Assembly (NCBI RefSeq): GCF_002726155.1
Contig: NZ_PBSH01000021.1
Span: 1-55,878 of the forward strand
Origin: Alcanivorax sp.
Lineage (GTDB): Bacteria; Pseudomonadota; Gammaproteobacteria; Pseudomonadales; Alcanivoracaceae
Length of the DNA: 55,878 nucleotides
Direction: 5' to 3'
This document shows positions 1 through 9,166 of this stretch, piece by piece (within the stretch, counting starts at the first letter, position 1; every line of letters begins with the position of its first letter). Under the pieces are notes generated by a model. That model worked only from the letters and a program-made list of their open reading frames with translations. It was not told where the DNA came from and searched no databases. The translations under genes were made by a program, and so were the position numbers.

Positions 1-888
<888 letters not shown>

Positions 889-990
889 TTATATACCTCT
901 GCGATTCTTTACCCAGTGATGGGCTGAATGCCCTTGCGGGCGTTCGATGTCTGTCTAGACCGGAAGAGTTATCCGGGCCGTATTCAGCAT

Positions 991-1281
991 TTAGCCTTCA
1001 ACGACGGCCAGAATTTCGGCTTCGCTCATGATCAGCAGCTCTTCGCCTTCCACCTTCACGGTGGACCCTGCGTATTGGCCAAAGATCACCTTGTCGCCGG
1101 CTTTCACATCCAGCGGGCGTACATCACCGTTTTCGGTGATCTTGCCATTGCCGACGGCAATGACTTCGCCACGGGACGGCTTCTCGGCAGCGGAACCGGG
1201 CAGCACAATACCGCCAGCGGATTTGGTTTCTTCCTCTTCACGGCGAACCAGCACGCGATCATGCAAAGGACGGATGCTCAT
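991..1281 (-). CDS. groES: 10 kDa co-chaperonin GroES
   Basis: GroES is the heptameric lid of the GroEL chamber in the cytoplasm. The 96-residue protein has the family's usual length. It starts [14 protein letters not shown], contains the mobile-loop segment [12 protein letters not shown] that binds GroEL, and has the typical middle part [10 protein letters not shown]. It is the first gene of the groES-groEL operon. Its leader carries a TTGACT/TATGAT promoter and a perfect CIRCE element, so heat-inducible control by HrcA is likely. The start follows TAAGGA at a suitable distance. Confidence 0.98.
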   Translation of the reverse strand: MSIRPLHDRVLVRREEEETKSAGGIVLPGSAAEKPSRGEVIAVGNGKITENGDVRPLDVKAGDKVIFGQYAGSTVKVEGEELLIMSEAEILAVVEG

Positions 1282-1352
1282 TTTTCCTTAAACTCCCAGT
1301 TAGTTCTTTTGACACCCAAGTCGGCCACAGCGGCCAAACTCGACAGTCTGAA

Positions 1353-1379
1353 TTAGCACTCTCATGAGTGGAGTGCTAA
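1353..1379 (-). promoter_or_regulatory. CIRCE operator (HrcA binding site)
   Basis: A perfect inverted repeat of TTAGCACTC and GAGTGCTAA is separated by nine bases, which matches the CIRCE consensus exactly. It lies immediately downstream of the -10 box of the groES promoter, where bound HrcA would block transcription. HrcA itself is not in the window. CIRCE is uncommon in gammaproteobacteria, where groE is usually controlled by sigma32. Confidence 0.95.
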
Positions 1380-1406
1380 TCATAGTAAGGACGCCAGCAC
1401 AGTCAA
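1379..1406 (-). promoter_or_regulatory. Sigma70-type promoter of groES-groEL
   Basis: Read on the minus strand, TTGACT (1401-1406) and TATGAT (1379-1384) are separated by 16 bp, which is close to the sigma70 consensus. The CIRCE repeat overlaps the end of the -10 box. I do not see a sigma32-type CTTGAAA/CCCCAT pair here, so repression by HrcA seems to be the main control. Confidence 0.75.
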
Positions 1407-1480
1407 CAGGAAATACCGGCCATCACCGAGGCTTCCTGAGTCTGCCTGCTGGCCGTGGAATGGGGTCGTAACGGCGGGAT

Positions 1481-2182
1481 TCAAGGGCGGGCGAGGAAAA
1501 AATCCTCTGGAGGAGTACGAGCGAGCATCACCAGGGTGTCACGCACTTGCCCGGCGTCTTCCGCCCGGGCCGGGAACGGTAGCCGACGCAACCGTTCGTC
1601 ATGCCACAGCCACGCCCCCCAGGGGTCCACCGCCAGCATCTGCGCCCCCTGGCCCGGCGCGCCCAGCAAAGCCAGATAGTGATCAATGGCATCGGCGTGA
1701 TCGTCATTCATGTGGCCAACCATGGCCTGTTCCCGGGCAAGATCCCAGCCCCACGGTTGCACCAGCGCTTCGGCATTCAACCAGGTGGCCCGGGCAAAAC
1801 CGGGAATCCAGCGCGCCGTCCCCGGGCGCAGCGCCAGAAAATGGAAATCCAGCAGGAGGTACTCGCGGGCGTGAGGAAACACCTGAAAATACCTTTCGCC
1901 CTGTGCCGGTGGTACCGCCACTACCTCACCGGACACAGTCAACCGTGTTGCCGCCTGCCAGTCGCTATGCCGTTGCTCCACCCACACCAGTGATGCCGCC
2001 GGGTTAGCGGACAGATTGACGCTATGCGCCGCCAGGGCACTAACCAACATCAACAGTCGTCCCTCATGGTCTGGCACCACATTCACTGCAGACGCAAAAG
2101 GCGCGCCCTCAGTGTCCACCGTCGCCAGGGCCGCATGACTGTGCTGATAGATAAATGACTGGGCTTCTGCTTCCTGATGCAT
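1481..2182 (-). CDS. HugZ-family pyridoxamine 5'-phosphate oxidase-like protein
   Basis: The 233-residue protein has an N-terminal split-barrel domain of the FMN-binding pyridoxamine-phosphate-oxidase fold (about residues 1-145, with ATVDTEGAPFASAV and LVWVEQRHSD). A C-terminal DUF2470-type domain carries the signature GHMNDDHADAIDHY. This combination is typical of HugZ proteins, some of which bind and degrade heme, while others have unknown substrates. It stands alone, with no heme-uptake genes beside it, so the role in iron or heme metabolism is family inference only. The start codon has only a weak ribosome binding site. The next gene diverges. Confidence 0.85.
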   Translation of the reverse strand: MHQEAEAQSFIYQHSHAALATVDTEGAPFASAVNVVPDHEGRLLMLVSALAAHSVNLSANPAASLVWVEQRHSDWQAATRLTVSGEVVAVPPAQGERYFQVFPHAREYLLLDFHFLALRPGTARWIPGFARATWLNAEALVQPWGWDLAREQAMVGHMNDDHADAIDHYLALLGAPGQGAQMLAVDPWGAWLWHDERLRRLPFPARAEDAGQVRDTLVMLARTPPEDFFLARP

Positions 2183-2301
2183 GTGGGGTCCTGCTCTCCG
2201 TTTCCCGTTTTGCGGCGGGCCTGAGCAATCCGGTCATTGGCCTGCCCGCTGCACCTCACCATAATCCGTTGCAACGTGAACCGACAGTGTAAGGAATCAC
2301 C

Positions 2302-3063
2302 ATGGAATTGAACCAGAAAGTGATTGTTGTGACCGGCGCCGGCCGTGGCCTGGGCCGTGGCATCGCCACCTTTTTTGCTGGTAAAGGCGCCAGGCTGGCC
2401 TGCGTGGACCTGAGCCAGGAAGACCTGGACGCTACCGTGGTTGCCTGTGAAGCTGCCGGCGGCGAAGCCCGCGCCTACCTGGCCAATGTGGCCAAAGAGG
2501 AAGAGGTGGAAGCCCTGTTCAACAATGTGGTTGCCGATTTCGGCGCCCTGCACGGCCTGGTCAACAATGCCGGCATTACCCGCGACGGGCTGTTGATCAA
2601 GGCTAAAGACGGCGAGCTGGTCAGCAAAATGAGCCTGCAGCAGTGGCAGGCGGTGATCGACGTGAACCTGACCGGGGTATTCCTGTGCGGCCGTGAAGCC
2701 GCCGCCAAAATGGTCGAAACCGGCGCCGAGGAAGGCGTGATCGTGAACATTTCCTCCCTGGCCCGCCAGGGCAGCTTCGGCCAGAGCAACTACTCTTCGG
2801 CCAAAGCCGCCGTAGCTGCCCTGGCCGAGGTATGGGCAAAAGAACTGGCTCGCTACAACATTCGCACCGGAGCCGTGGCACCGGGCACCATCAACACCGA
2901 CATGCTGGCCGCCATGAAACCGGAAGCCCGCGATCGTCTGGTACAGGCCGTGCCGCTCAAGCGGCTGGGTGAAGCGGAGCACATTGCCCGCAGCGTGGCG
3001 TTTATTTTCGAGACCGACTATTTCACCGGTCGCTGCATCGATATGGACGGCGGGTTGCGGTAA
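2302..3063 (+). CDS. Short-chain dehydrogenase/reductase, FabG-like
   Basis: This 253-residue classical SDR has the nucleotide-binding motif TGAGRGLG at residues 11-18, NNAG at 88-91, the catalytic serine pair near 151-152 and YSSAK with Tyr164 and Lys168. It ends with the family tail DMDGGLR. It resembles 3-oxoacyl-ACP reductases, but it is not next to fatty-acid synthesis genes and the NADPH-dependent substrate cannot be read from the sequence. AGGA lies six bases before the ATG. A strong hairpin-and-T terminator follows at 3106-3142. Calling it fabG outright would be over-precise. Confidence 0.88.
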   Translation: MELNQKVIVVTGAGRGLGRGIATFFAGKGARLACVDLSQEDLDATVVACEAAGGEARAYLANVAKEEEVEALFNNVVADFGALHGLVNNAGITRDGLLIKAKDGELVSKMSLQQWQAVIDVNLTGVFLCGREAAAKMVETGAEEGVIVNISSLARQGSFGQSNYSSAKAAVAALAEVWAKELARYNIRTGAVAPGTINTDMLAAMKPEARDRLVQAVPLKRLGEAEHIARSVAFIFETDYFTGRCIDMDGGLR

Positions 3064-3105
3064 CAACGCCTGACGCCCAATGCCGAGCGCATAATGCGGC
3101 ACCCC

Positions 3106-3142
3106 AAAGAGGAAATCGGCTGACACCGGTTTCCTCTTTTTA
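3106..3142 (+). terminator. Intrinsic terminator after the SDR gene
   Basis: AAAGAGGAAA (3106-3115) pairs with TTTCCTCTTT (3130-3139), extended by CGG/CCG inside the loop, and ends in a run of T. It lies 43 bases after the stop codon of the SDR gene. The stem begins with A-rich sequence, so it may work in both directions. Confidence 0.85.
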
Positions 3143-3166
3143 TTGTGCTCTGCGTTTTTACTTGCA

Positions 3167-3194
3167 GCTAGAAGCGAGTCGCTGGAAGCTGCCT
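3167..3194 (+). repeat. Heptad array, copy A
   Basis: There are four consecutive 7-bp units of the pattern GCNNGNN (for example GCTAGAA then GCGAGTC), preceded by CTTGCA. The array ends three bases before the ATG of the alkyltransferase-like gene. Related arrays lie at 12127, 28660, 30843, 30909, 32335 and 39206. Confidence 0.7.
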
Positions 3195-3197
3195 GTC

Positions 3198-3494
3198 ATG
3201 AATCCTGAATTCCGAGATGCCGTTTACCAGATCGTCGCCGCTATTCCGCCAGGACACGTCAGCAGTTATGGCGCCGTGGCAAAGCAGGCGGGCTTTCCCC
3301 GCCATGCCCGTTTTGTTGGCCGGCTGATGAGTCAGCTCCCCAAGGACACCCGCCTGCCCTGGCACCGGGTGTTGCGCTCAGACAGGCGAATAGCCCTGGT
3401 CGGTACGCCAGCGGGGGAGGTTCAAATACAGCGATTACGCGACGAAAATGTCCCGGTGCTAAGCGATCGCGTGCCCAAACACTATTTCCTCTAG
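3198..3494 (+). CDS. Alkyltransferase-like (ATL) DNA repair protein
   Basis: The 98-residue protein matches the C-terminal domain of O6-alkylguanine-DNA alkyltransferases (IPPGHVSSYGAVAKQAG, RFVGRLM). The reactive PCHR cysteine is replaced by Trp55 in PWHRV, which defines ATL proteins. These bind O6-alkylguanine, flip the base and recruit nucleotide excision repair without removing the alkyl group. The arginine finger region is kept. I chose the ATG at 3198, which gives the usual ATL length; the upstream start at 3162 would translate a repeat array. No strong ribosome binding site is visible because that array occupies the leader. Confidence 0.9.
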   Translation: MNPEFRDAVYQIVAAIPPGHVSSYGAVAKQAGFPRHARFVGRLMSQLPKDTRLPWHRVLRSDRRIALVGTPAGEVQIQRLRDENVPVLSDRVPKHYFL

Positions 3495-3586
3495 CAGGCT
3501 GTTAGCCAATGAACCTGCATCGCCCCCCGCAAACAAAGTGTCTATGATGAGCCTTTCGCCCATCGGCAATACCCGCTAAGAGTCCT

Positions 3587-5131
3587 ATGCCCCCACAATC
3601 GACCAGCTGGCAGCAATCCCTGAAGGCCTTCCTGCACCCCCGCGTGGAAACCATGTTCTTTTACGGGTTTTCGGCGGGCATCCCGCTGCTGCTTATTTTT
3701 TCTTCGCTGTCGCTTTGGCTACGCGAAGCTGGCGTAGACCGCTCCACGGTGACCTACTTCAGCTGGGCGGCGCTGGCCTACTCATTCAAGTTTCTCTGGG
3801 CGCCGCTCATTGATCGCCTGCCTATTCCCGTCCTGACCCGCTGGCTGGGCCGGCGGCGGGCCTGGTTGCTGGTGGCGCAGCTAGCGGTCGCCGCCGCCAT
3901 TTTCAGTATCTCCCTGGTCGACCCGACCCAGCCCGGCGCCCTGAATATAATGGCGTTTGCCGTTGTGATGCTGGGCTTCACCGCCGCCACCCAGGATATC
4001 GTTATCGACGCCTACCGGATTGAATCCGCCGGGGCCGAACTGCAAGCACTGATGTCCTCGTCCTATATCGCTGGCTACCGAATCGGCATGCTCACTTCCG
4101 GGGCCGGCTCTTTAGTACTGGCCAGCTGGCTGGGCTCCACCAGTGAGTCCTACAGCTACGCCGCCTGGCAAAGCACCTATGCCATCATGGCGCTGACCAT
4201 GCTGGTCGGGGCCATCACCACCCTGATCATTCGCGAACCGGAAAACCACCGGCCCTCCAACGCGCAGTACACCAGTCGTCAGTACCTCAAGTTTCTGACC
4301 CTGTTCGTGGTGGGCATCGCCGCCTTTGTGACGGTCTACATATTCACCGCCGAGTCCGCCGCCGCCTTCCGCCAAACACTGACTGACGCAGTGAACAACG
4401 GTGCCTTGTCCGGCCTGGTGGTGGAAACCCTGCGTCTGGCCTTGGCGATCATTCTGGTCGCTGCTTTGTTAAAAATGCTGTCTCTGACACCGCTCTATGA
4501 CAGACAGCTGGTACAGGAAAGTTATATCGACCCGGTGAAGGATTTTTTCCAGCGTTACGGCAAACGCCTGGCCCTGTTGTTGCTGGTGTTCGTGGGGTTT
4601 TATCGGGTTTCCGATATTGTGCTGGGGGTGATTTCCAACGTCTTTTTTGAAGACATGGGCTTCACCAAAAACGAAATTGCCGGGGTGGTGAAAACCTTTG
4701 GGCTGTTCATGACCATCGCCGGCGGCTTTCTGGGTGGCATTCTGGCCATGCGCCACGGCGTCATCCGGGTACTGTACCTGGGGGCCTTCCTCACCGTGGC
4801 CACCAACCTGCTGTTCCTGTGGCTGGCCTATGCGGGCCACGATATCCGTATCCTCTATGCAGTGATCTCCGCCGACAATCTCACCGCCGGCCTGGCCAGC
4901 GCCGCTTTTGTGGCCTTCCTGTCGCAGCTCACCAATGTGTCCTTCACGGCGGTGCAGTACGCCATTTTCAGCTCGCTGATGACACTGCTGCCAAAAACCA
5001 TTGGCGGCTATTCCGGCAGCATGGTGGACAACCTGGGCTACCCGGGCTTCTTCCTGCTGGCCAGCCTGATGGGCGTGCCCGTGCTGGGCCTGATCTACCT
5101 GATCCAGCGCCACAGCGCCTTTAAAAACTAA
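3587..5131 (+). CDS. ampG: AmpG-family muropeptide permease (MFS)
   Basis: This 514-residue inner-membrane transporter has 12 to 14 hydrophobic segments. Its N-terminus is characteristic of AmpG: FYGFSAGIPLLLI, then AALAYSFKFLWAPLIDR and GRRRAWLL. The segment TAATQDIVIDAYRIE is the AmpG form of the MFS loop. AmpG brings GlcNAc-anhydroMurNAc peptides from the periplasm into the cytoplasm for recycling, where AmpD cleaves them; ampD lies 15 kb away in this window. The length is close to that of the E. coli protein. It is monocistronic between a repair gene and a regulator gene. Identification rests on motif recognition and is fairly strong. Confidence 0.88.
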   Translation: MPPQSTSWQQSLKAFLHPRVETMFFYGFSAGIPLLLIFSSLSLWLREAGVDRSTVTYFSWAALAYSFKFLWAPLIDRLPIPVLTRWLGRRRAWLLVAQLAVAAAIFSISLVDPTQPGALNIMAFAVVMLGFTAATQDIVIDAYRIESAGAELQALMSSSYIAGYRIGMLTSGAGSLVLASWLGSTSESYSYAAWQSTYAIMALTMLVGAITTLIIREPENHRPSNAQYTSRQYLKFLTLFVVGIAAFVTVYIFTAESAAAFRQTLTDAVNNGALSGLVVETLRLALAIILVAALLKMLSLTPLYDRQLVQESYIDPVKDFFQRYGKRLALLLLVFVGFYRVSDIVLGVISNVFFEDMGFTKNEIAGVVKTFGLFMTIAGGFLGGILAMRHGVIRVLYLGAFLTVATNLLFLWLAYAGHDIRILYAVISADNLTAGLASAAFVAFLSQLTNVSFTAVQYAIFSSLMTLLPKTIGGYSGSMVDNLGYPGFFLLASLMGVPVLGLIYLIQRHSAFKN

Positions 5132-5215
5132 CCCCAAACACCGCTCATCGATTACTTTTCAATCAATTCGCAAACCGGCTATAGTGGAGACTTACAAAAA
5201 ACAACAAGAAATCCG

Positions 5216-6166
5216 ATGACCGTCTCTGAACTCGATATCCTGGTGGTAGACGACGCCCGCTTCTCCGCCGCCGTGGTCAACCGCACTCTGGCCACCGCTG
5301 GTTATACCAGCATTCGCCACGCCCACAGCGCCCACGACGCCCTTGGCCAGCTGGCTGAAAAGCCAGCCGATCTGGTGGTGGCCGACTGGTTGATGCCCGG
5401 CATGGATGGCCTGGAGCTGACCCGCCGCATTCGTCAGAACGATGAGGCCAACAACCGCTATACCTACGTGTTGCTGCTCACCGCCCGTGAAGGCGTGAAC
5501 GCCCTGCAGCAAGCGTTCGATCAGGGCGTGGACGATTTCGTTTCCAAATCTGCCATGACCGAACAACTGCAACACCGAGTGATGGCCGCCGACCGCATTA
5601 TCCAGCGCCACAACCGGGTACAGACCGACTACCAACGCATGCTGACGGTGAACCGCCAGCTCAAACGCCAGGCCCTGATCGACCCTCTCACCGGTTTTGG
5701 CAATCGCCAGGACGCCCTGCGCGCGCTGGACAGCACACTCAAACACGCCCAGAAACGCGGCGGCGCCGCCTGCATGCTGCTGATGCGCCTGGAAGATTTC
5801 GAGCAACAACAACGCCAGCGCGGCAACAAGGTCATGCAGCAAGGAGTATTGGCTTTTAGTCGCCGACTACGCCAGTCTGTACGTCCCATGGATCACCTGT
5901 GTCGCCTGCAACAGGATCACTTTGCGCTGATCACCCATCAGCCGCATTTAAGTCACTGTGATCCCACCAGCTTTCGACGCCTTTACGACAGCCTGAATCA
6001 CCGCGCCTACCAGACCGCTGCAGGCTTTCTCAGCCTGCAAGTCAGCATTGCCCTGACCGCTTCAGCCGGCGGCAACAGCGCTGACGGCATGCTGGAACAA
6101 GCCACCCTGGAACTGGAGCAAGCGCTGGCAGAAAAGCGGATCGTCTCCTCTGCGGCGAGTGCCTGA
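5216..6166 (+). CDS. Response regulator with degenerate GGDEF domain
   Basis: The 316-residue protein has an intact receiver domain (about 5-125) with acidic pair Asp12/Asp13, phosphoacceptor Asp57, Thr89 and Lys111. Next come a helical linker and a GGDEF-like domain (about 152-310) that starts with the familiar LIDPLTGFGNR. The active site is lost: the place of RxGGDEFxxL reads RLQQDHFALI, and the metal-binding DxDxFK region reads RLEDFEQ. It therefore should not make cyclic di-GMP. It may signal through protein contacts or bind a ligand. No kinase gene is adjacent, so the phosphodonor is unknown. Confidence 0.85.
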   Translation: MTVSELDILVVDDARFSAAVVNRTLATAGYTSIRHAHSAHDALGQLAEKPADLVVADWLMPGMDGLELTRRIRQNDEANNRYTYVLLLTAREGVNALQQAFDQGVDDFVSKSAMTEQLQHRVMAADRIIQRHNRVQTDYQRMLTVNRQLKRQALIDPLTGFGNRQDALRALDSTLKHAQKRGGAACMLLMRLEDFEQQQRQRGNKVMQQGVLAFSRRLRQSVRPMDHLCRLQQDHFALITHQPHLSHCDPTSFRRLYDSLNHRAYQTAAGFLSLQVSIALTASAGGNSADGMLEQATLELEQALAEKRIVSSAASA

Positions 6167-6241
6167 CGCAGCAACCATCCCGAAAGCTCTCGCTGAGAAA
6201 AACGCTCCATTTCATGGCTCTCAGGGCTTACCATTCCCGCC

Positions 6242-7126
6242 ATGACTGAATCCCTTCCTCACTGGCACCTGCTCGGCGCCGGCAACATGGGCACCCTGGC
6301 GGCCTGGTATCTGACCCGTGCGGGCCATACCGTCAGCGTTGTGACTGACAGCCCTGCGCCTCCCCAGCACAAGACATTGATCTTTGCTGAGCATAATGCC
6401 TCCCTGACCCTGCCCTGTGTCAGCCCATCGCAATTTCACAGCACCATTACGCATTTGCTGGTGGCCAGCAAAACGCCTTACACGGAAGCGGCTTTACGCC
6501 GGGTAAACGGTCACCTGGACAGCATGACCCTGGTGCTGCGCTTCCAGAATGGCATGGGCGCGCTGGATGGCCGCCTTCCCCCTGGCGCGACTATGCTGGA
6601 AGCCATCACCACCAGCGCGGTGAAAGGGCAGTCACCGCAGCACACTATCGTGGCTGAGAACACCACCTGGCTCGGCGGCCTGCCGCAACCCCCGGCATGG
6701 TTTGAAGGACTGCAGCGCCACTGGCCCAATCTGTGCTGGGAAGCAGACATTCGCTGGGTGCAGTGGAAAAAACTGGTCGCCAATGCGGTAATCAACCCGC
6801 TTACCGCCCTGCACGATGTGCCCAACGGAGCGCTGGTTTCCGACCCGTCCTTGCAACAGCAAGCCCGCGCGCTCTGCGCCGAGGCCGACACACTGCTAAC
6901 CGCTCTGGATTCCCGCTGGCCCGGCAATTCGTTCTCCGCTGTCCTACAGGTGGCCCGCGATACCGCCGGCAACACCTCATCCATGCGCGCCGACCGGCAG
7001 CGCGGCGCCACCACGGAAATCGAGGCCATCAATGGCTGGCTGCTTCGCCAGGCACAACGCCACGGCATGGATCTGCCCAGCCACCGCCGCCTGATCGAGG
7101 CCCTGAGCGGCCAGGCGCCCACATAA
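6242..7126 (+). CDS. panE: 2-dehydropantoate 2-reductase
   Basis: PanE reduces ketopantoate to pantoate with NADPH in the cytoplasm, a step towards coenzyme A. The 294-residue protein has the dinucleotide-binding motif LGAGNMG at residues 11-17, RFQNGMGA near 100, and the catalytic-lysine region WKKLVANAVINPLTAL (Lys176/Lys177). The C-terminal segment TTEIEAINGWLL carries the expected glutamates. Length fits the family. It is transcribed alone. Another CoA gene, coaE, lies at 28.7 kb in the window but is not linked by operon structure. Confidence 0.9.
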   Translation: MTESLPHWHLLGAGNMGTLAAWYLTRAGHTVSVVTDSPAPPQHKTLIFAEHNASLTLPCVSPSQFHSTITHLLVASKTPYTEAALRRVNGHLDSMTLVLRFQNGMGALDGRLPPGATMLEAITTSAVKGQSPQHTIVAENTTWLGGLPQPPAWFEGLQRHWPNLCWEADIRWVQWKKLVANAVINPLTALHDVPNGALVSDPSLQQQARALCAEADTLLTALDSRWPGNSFSAVLQVARDTAGNTSSMRADRQRGATTEIEAINGWLLRQAQRHGMDLPSHRRLIEALSGQAPT

Positions 7127-7195
7127 ACGCACAGGCCCTCAGCGGCTGGCTCTGGTAAGCTCCCCTGCGTGCAGACCCCATTGTTCGGAGGATGA

Positions 7196-9166
7196 ATGTC
7201 CACTCACCACGCCACTCGCTATCCCGCGCTTTTTTTTCCTGCTGCTGTCAGCCTGTTACTCGCCGCCCCATTGCAGGGGATCGCCGGTGAACCCACTGAC
7301 ACAACAAACACGACGGACGCAGCCAGCGACCGTCATGCCCTGGGCACGGTCAAAGTCAGTGGCGCTCGCAATACCAGCCTGGTCGGCGAACTGCCCACCG
7401 GCACAGTGGTGATCGACCGGGAAGCCATCGACAGCCTGCCGGCCACCAATCTCGCGGACCTGCTCGACACCGTGGGCGGCCTGCAAAGCAGTCGCCTGTA
7501 TGGCATCAACGGCAGTAACGCCAGCGTGGATCTGCTCGGTTTCGGCGCCACCGGCAACCAGAACACCCTGATCTTGCTGAACGGCCGCCGGCTCTCCAAC
7601 ATCGACCTGACCACCCCGGAACTGACCGGCATTCCCCTGGCCGCCATCGAACGCATCGAAGTGCTACCCGGTGCCGGGGCGGCCCTGTACGGCAACGGCG
7701 CCGTGGGCGGCGTGGTCAACATCGTCACCCGCCGCAGCTACCGCAACAGCGCCGGGCTGGAAATCAACAGCGGCAGTTACAACAGCCTCGGGGGCAACGG
7801 CTACGCCACCGGCAACCACGGCAACCTGAGCGGTGCCGTGGCGCTGAGCACCCTGGACAGCGATGGTTATCGAGACAACAACGCCCTGCGTAACGACAGC
7901 GCCTTCGCTGACCTGCGCTACCAGCAGGACGGCGTTGAAGCCTATTTCACCGCCAATGGCACCCGGCAGTCCCAGGGCCTGCCGGGAGGCCGCGATCCCA
8001 TGGAGTTCAACAATGATCCGCAAGGAGCCGAAACCCCCGACGACGACGCGGAGCAGGAAAGCTACTGGCTGATGCCCGGCCTGCGCATCGCCATGGCCGG
8101 CAACACCGCGCTCACTCTGGACGCCAGCCGCCGCCGCCAGACCCAGCAATACCGCTACCCTTCCAGCGGTTTCAACGGCGAGTCAGTGGTGGACAGCTAC
8201 AGCTTCACTCCCAAGCTGGAAGGCCAGACCGCCACCGGCAGTGCCATGCATAACTGGACACTGGGCGTTGATCTGCACGAATACGATTACACCAGCCGGA
8301 CCAATTTCGGCGATCGGGAACTGGAGCAAAGCCAGCGCGCCTGGTACCTGCACAACCTGGTCAGCCTGACGCCGAAACTCTCGGTGAGCGCCGGCGCCCG
8401 CCAACTGGAGAGCACCCTCAGCGGTGAAGGGGCCGACAAGGACCAGGATGGCGAAATGTACGAGGGCGGCATCCGCTACACCTTCACCGGCAACCTGGCC
8501 GTGTTCGCCGGCGCCCAGCGCAGCGTACGCATCGCCAATGTGGATGAACTGTCCCCGTTCAACCCGCCCATCGATCCGCAAACCGGTCACAGCTACACCA
8601 CCGGCGCCAGCTGGTCTCAGGGCCGGCAGCACTCCACGCTGACCTTCTGGCGCGCCGAGATTGATAACGAAATCGTTTACGACCCCATCGCCTTCGCCAA
8701 TCGCAATCTGGACGACCGCACCGTGCACAAGGGCGTCAGCATCAACTCCCGCTGGCGGCTGGACAAGGACATCACCTTCACCGCCAACGCCAGCGCCCAG
8801 CAAGCCCGTTTTGATGGCGGCCCCTTCAGCGGCAACGACGCCCCCCTGGTGCCCGAACACACCATGGAACTGATTGCCGACTGGCAGGCGCTCGCCTGGC
8901 TGTCCGCCCAGATCAGCCACCGCTACGTGGGCGACCGTCATTACGACGGTGACCTGGACAATGCGTACCGCAAACTGGATCACTACCGCACCACCGATCT
9001 GCAACTGACAGCCCGCTATCGCAAACTCTATCTCAAAGCTGGTGTCTACAACCTGGAAGACAACGTGAATGCGGACTACGGTAACTACAACCCCGGTAGC
9101 AGCAACGCGGTTCTCTACACGTTGCCAGAACGCCATTACCGGGTCGCACTGGGCATGGAGCTGTAA
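7196..9166 (+). CDS. TonB-dependent outer-membrane receptor, possibly for cobalamin
   Basis: The 656-residue precursor has a signal peptide (about 1-31, hydrophobic PALFFPAAVSLLLAAPL) and a plug domain (about 50-180) with LADLLDTVGGLQSS, ILLNGRR, IERIEVLPG and ALYGNGAVGGVVNIVTR. A 22-strand barrel with many aromatic/Gly repeats fills the rest. It imports a scarce ligand using TonB energy. Its stop codon overlaps the start of a cobalamin adenosyltransferase gene (TAATG), which suggests a corrinoid ligand, but no B12 riboswitch is visible in the 69-base leader. The last residue is Leu, where barrel proteins usually end in an aromatic residue. GGAGG precedes the ATG by four bases. Confidence 0.85.
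   Translation: MSTHHATRYPALFFPAAVSLLLAAPLQGIAGEPTDTTNTTDAASDRHALGTVKVSGARNTSLVGELPTGTVVIDREAIDSLPATNLADLLDTVGGLQSSRLYGINGSNASVDLLGFGATGNQNTLILLNGRRLSNIDLTTPELTGIPLAAIERIEVLPGAGAALYGNGAVGGVVNIVTRRSYRNSAGLEINSGSYNSLGGNGYATGNHGNLSGAVALSTLDSDGYRDNNALRNDSAFADLRYQQDGVEAYFTANGTRQSQGLPGGRDPMEFNNDPQGAETPDDDAEQESYWLMPGLRIAMAGNTALTLDASRRRQTQQYRYPSSGFNGESVVDSYSFTPKLEGQTATGSAMHNWTLGVDLHEYDYTSRTNFGDRELEQSQRAWYLHNLVSLTPKLSVSAGARQLESTLSGEGADKDQDGEMYEGGIRYTFTGNLAVFAGAQRSVRIANVDELSPFNPPIDPQTGHSYTTGASWSQGRQHSTLTFWRAEIDNEIVYDPIAFANRNLDDRTVHKGVSINSRWRLDKDITFTANASAQQARFDGGPFSGNDAPLVPEHTMELIADWQALAWLSAQISHRYVGDRHYDGDLDNAYRKLDHYRTTDLQLTARYRKLYLKAGVYNLEDNVNADYGNYNPGSSNAVLYTLPERHYRVALGMEL

Noticed and set aside
2083..3126. 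347-residue open frame on the minus strand opposite the SDR gene
   Set aside because: It is antisense to a clear SDR, begins past the terminator, runs into the HugZ start and shows low-complexity Gly/His/Gln composition typical of shadow frames in GC-rich DNA.
7127..7195. B12 riboswitch before the TonB-dependent receptor
   Set aside because: The leader is only 69 bases and lacks the B12 box; too short for the RNA element.
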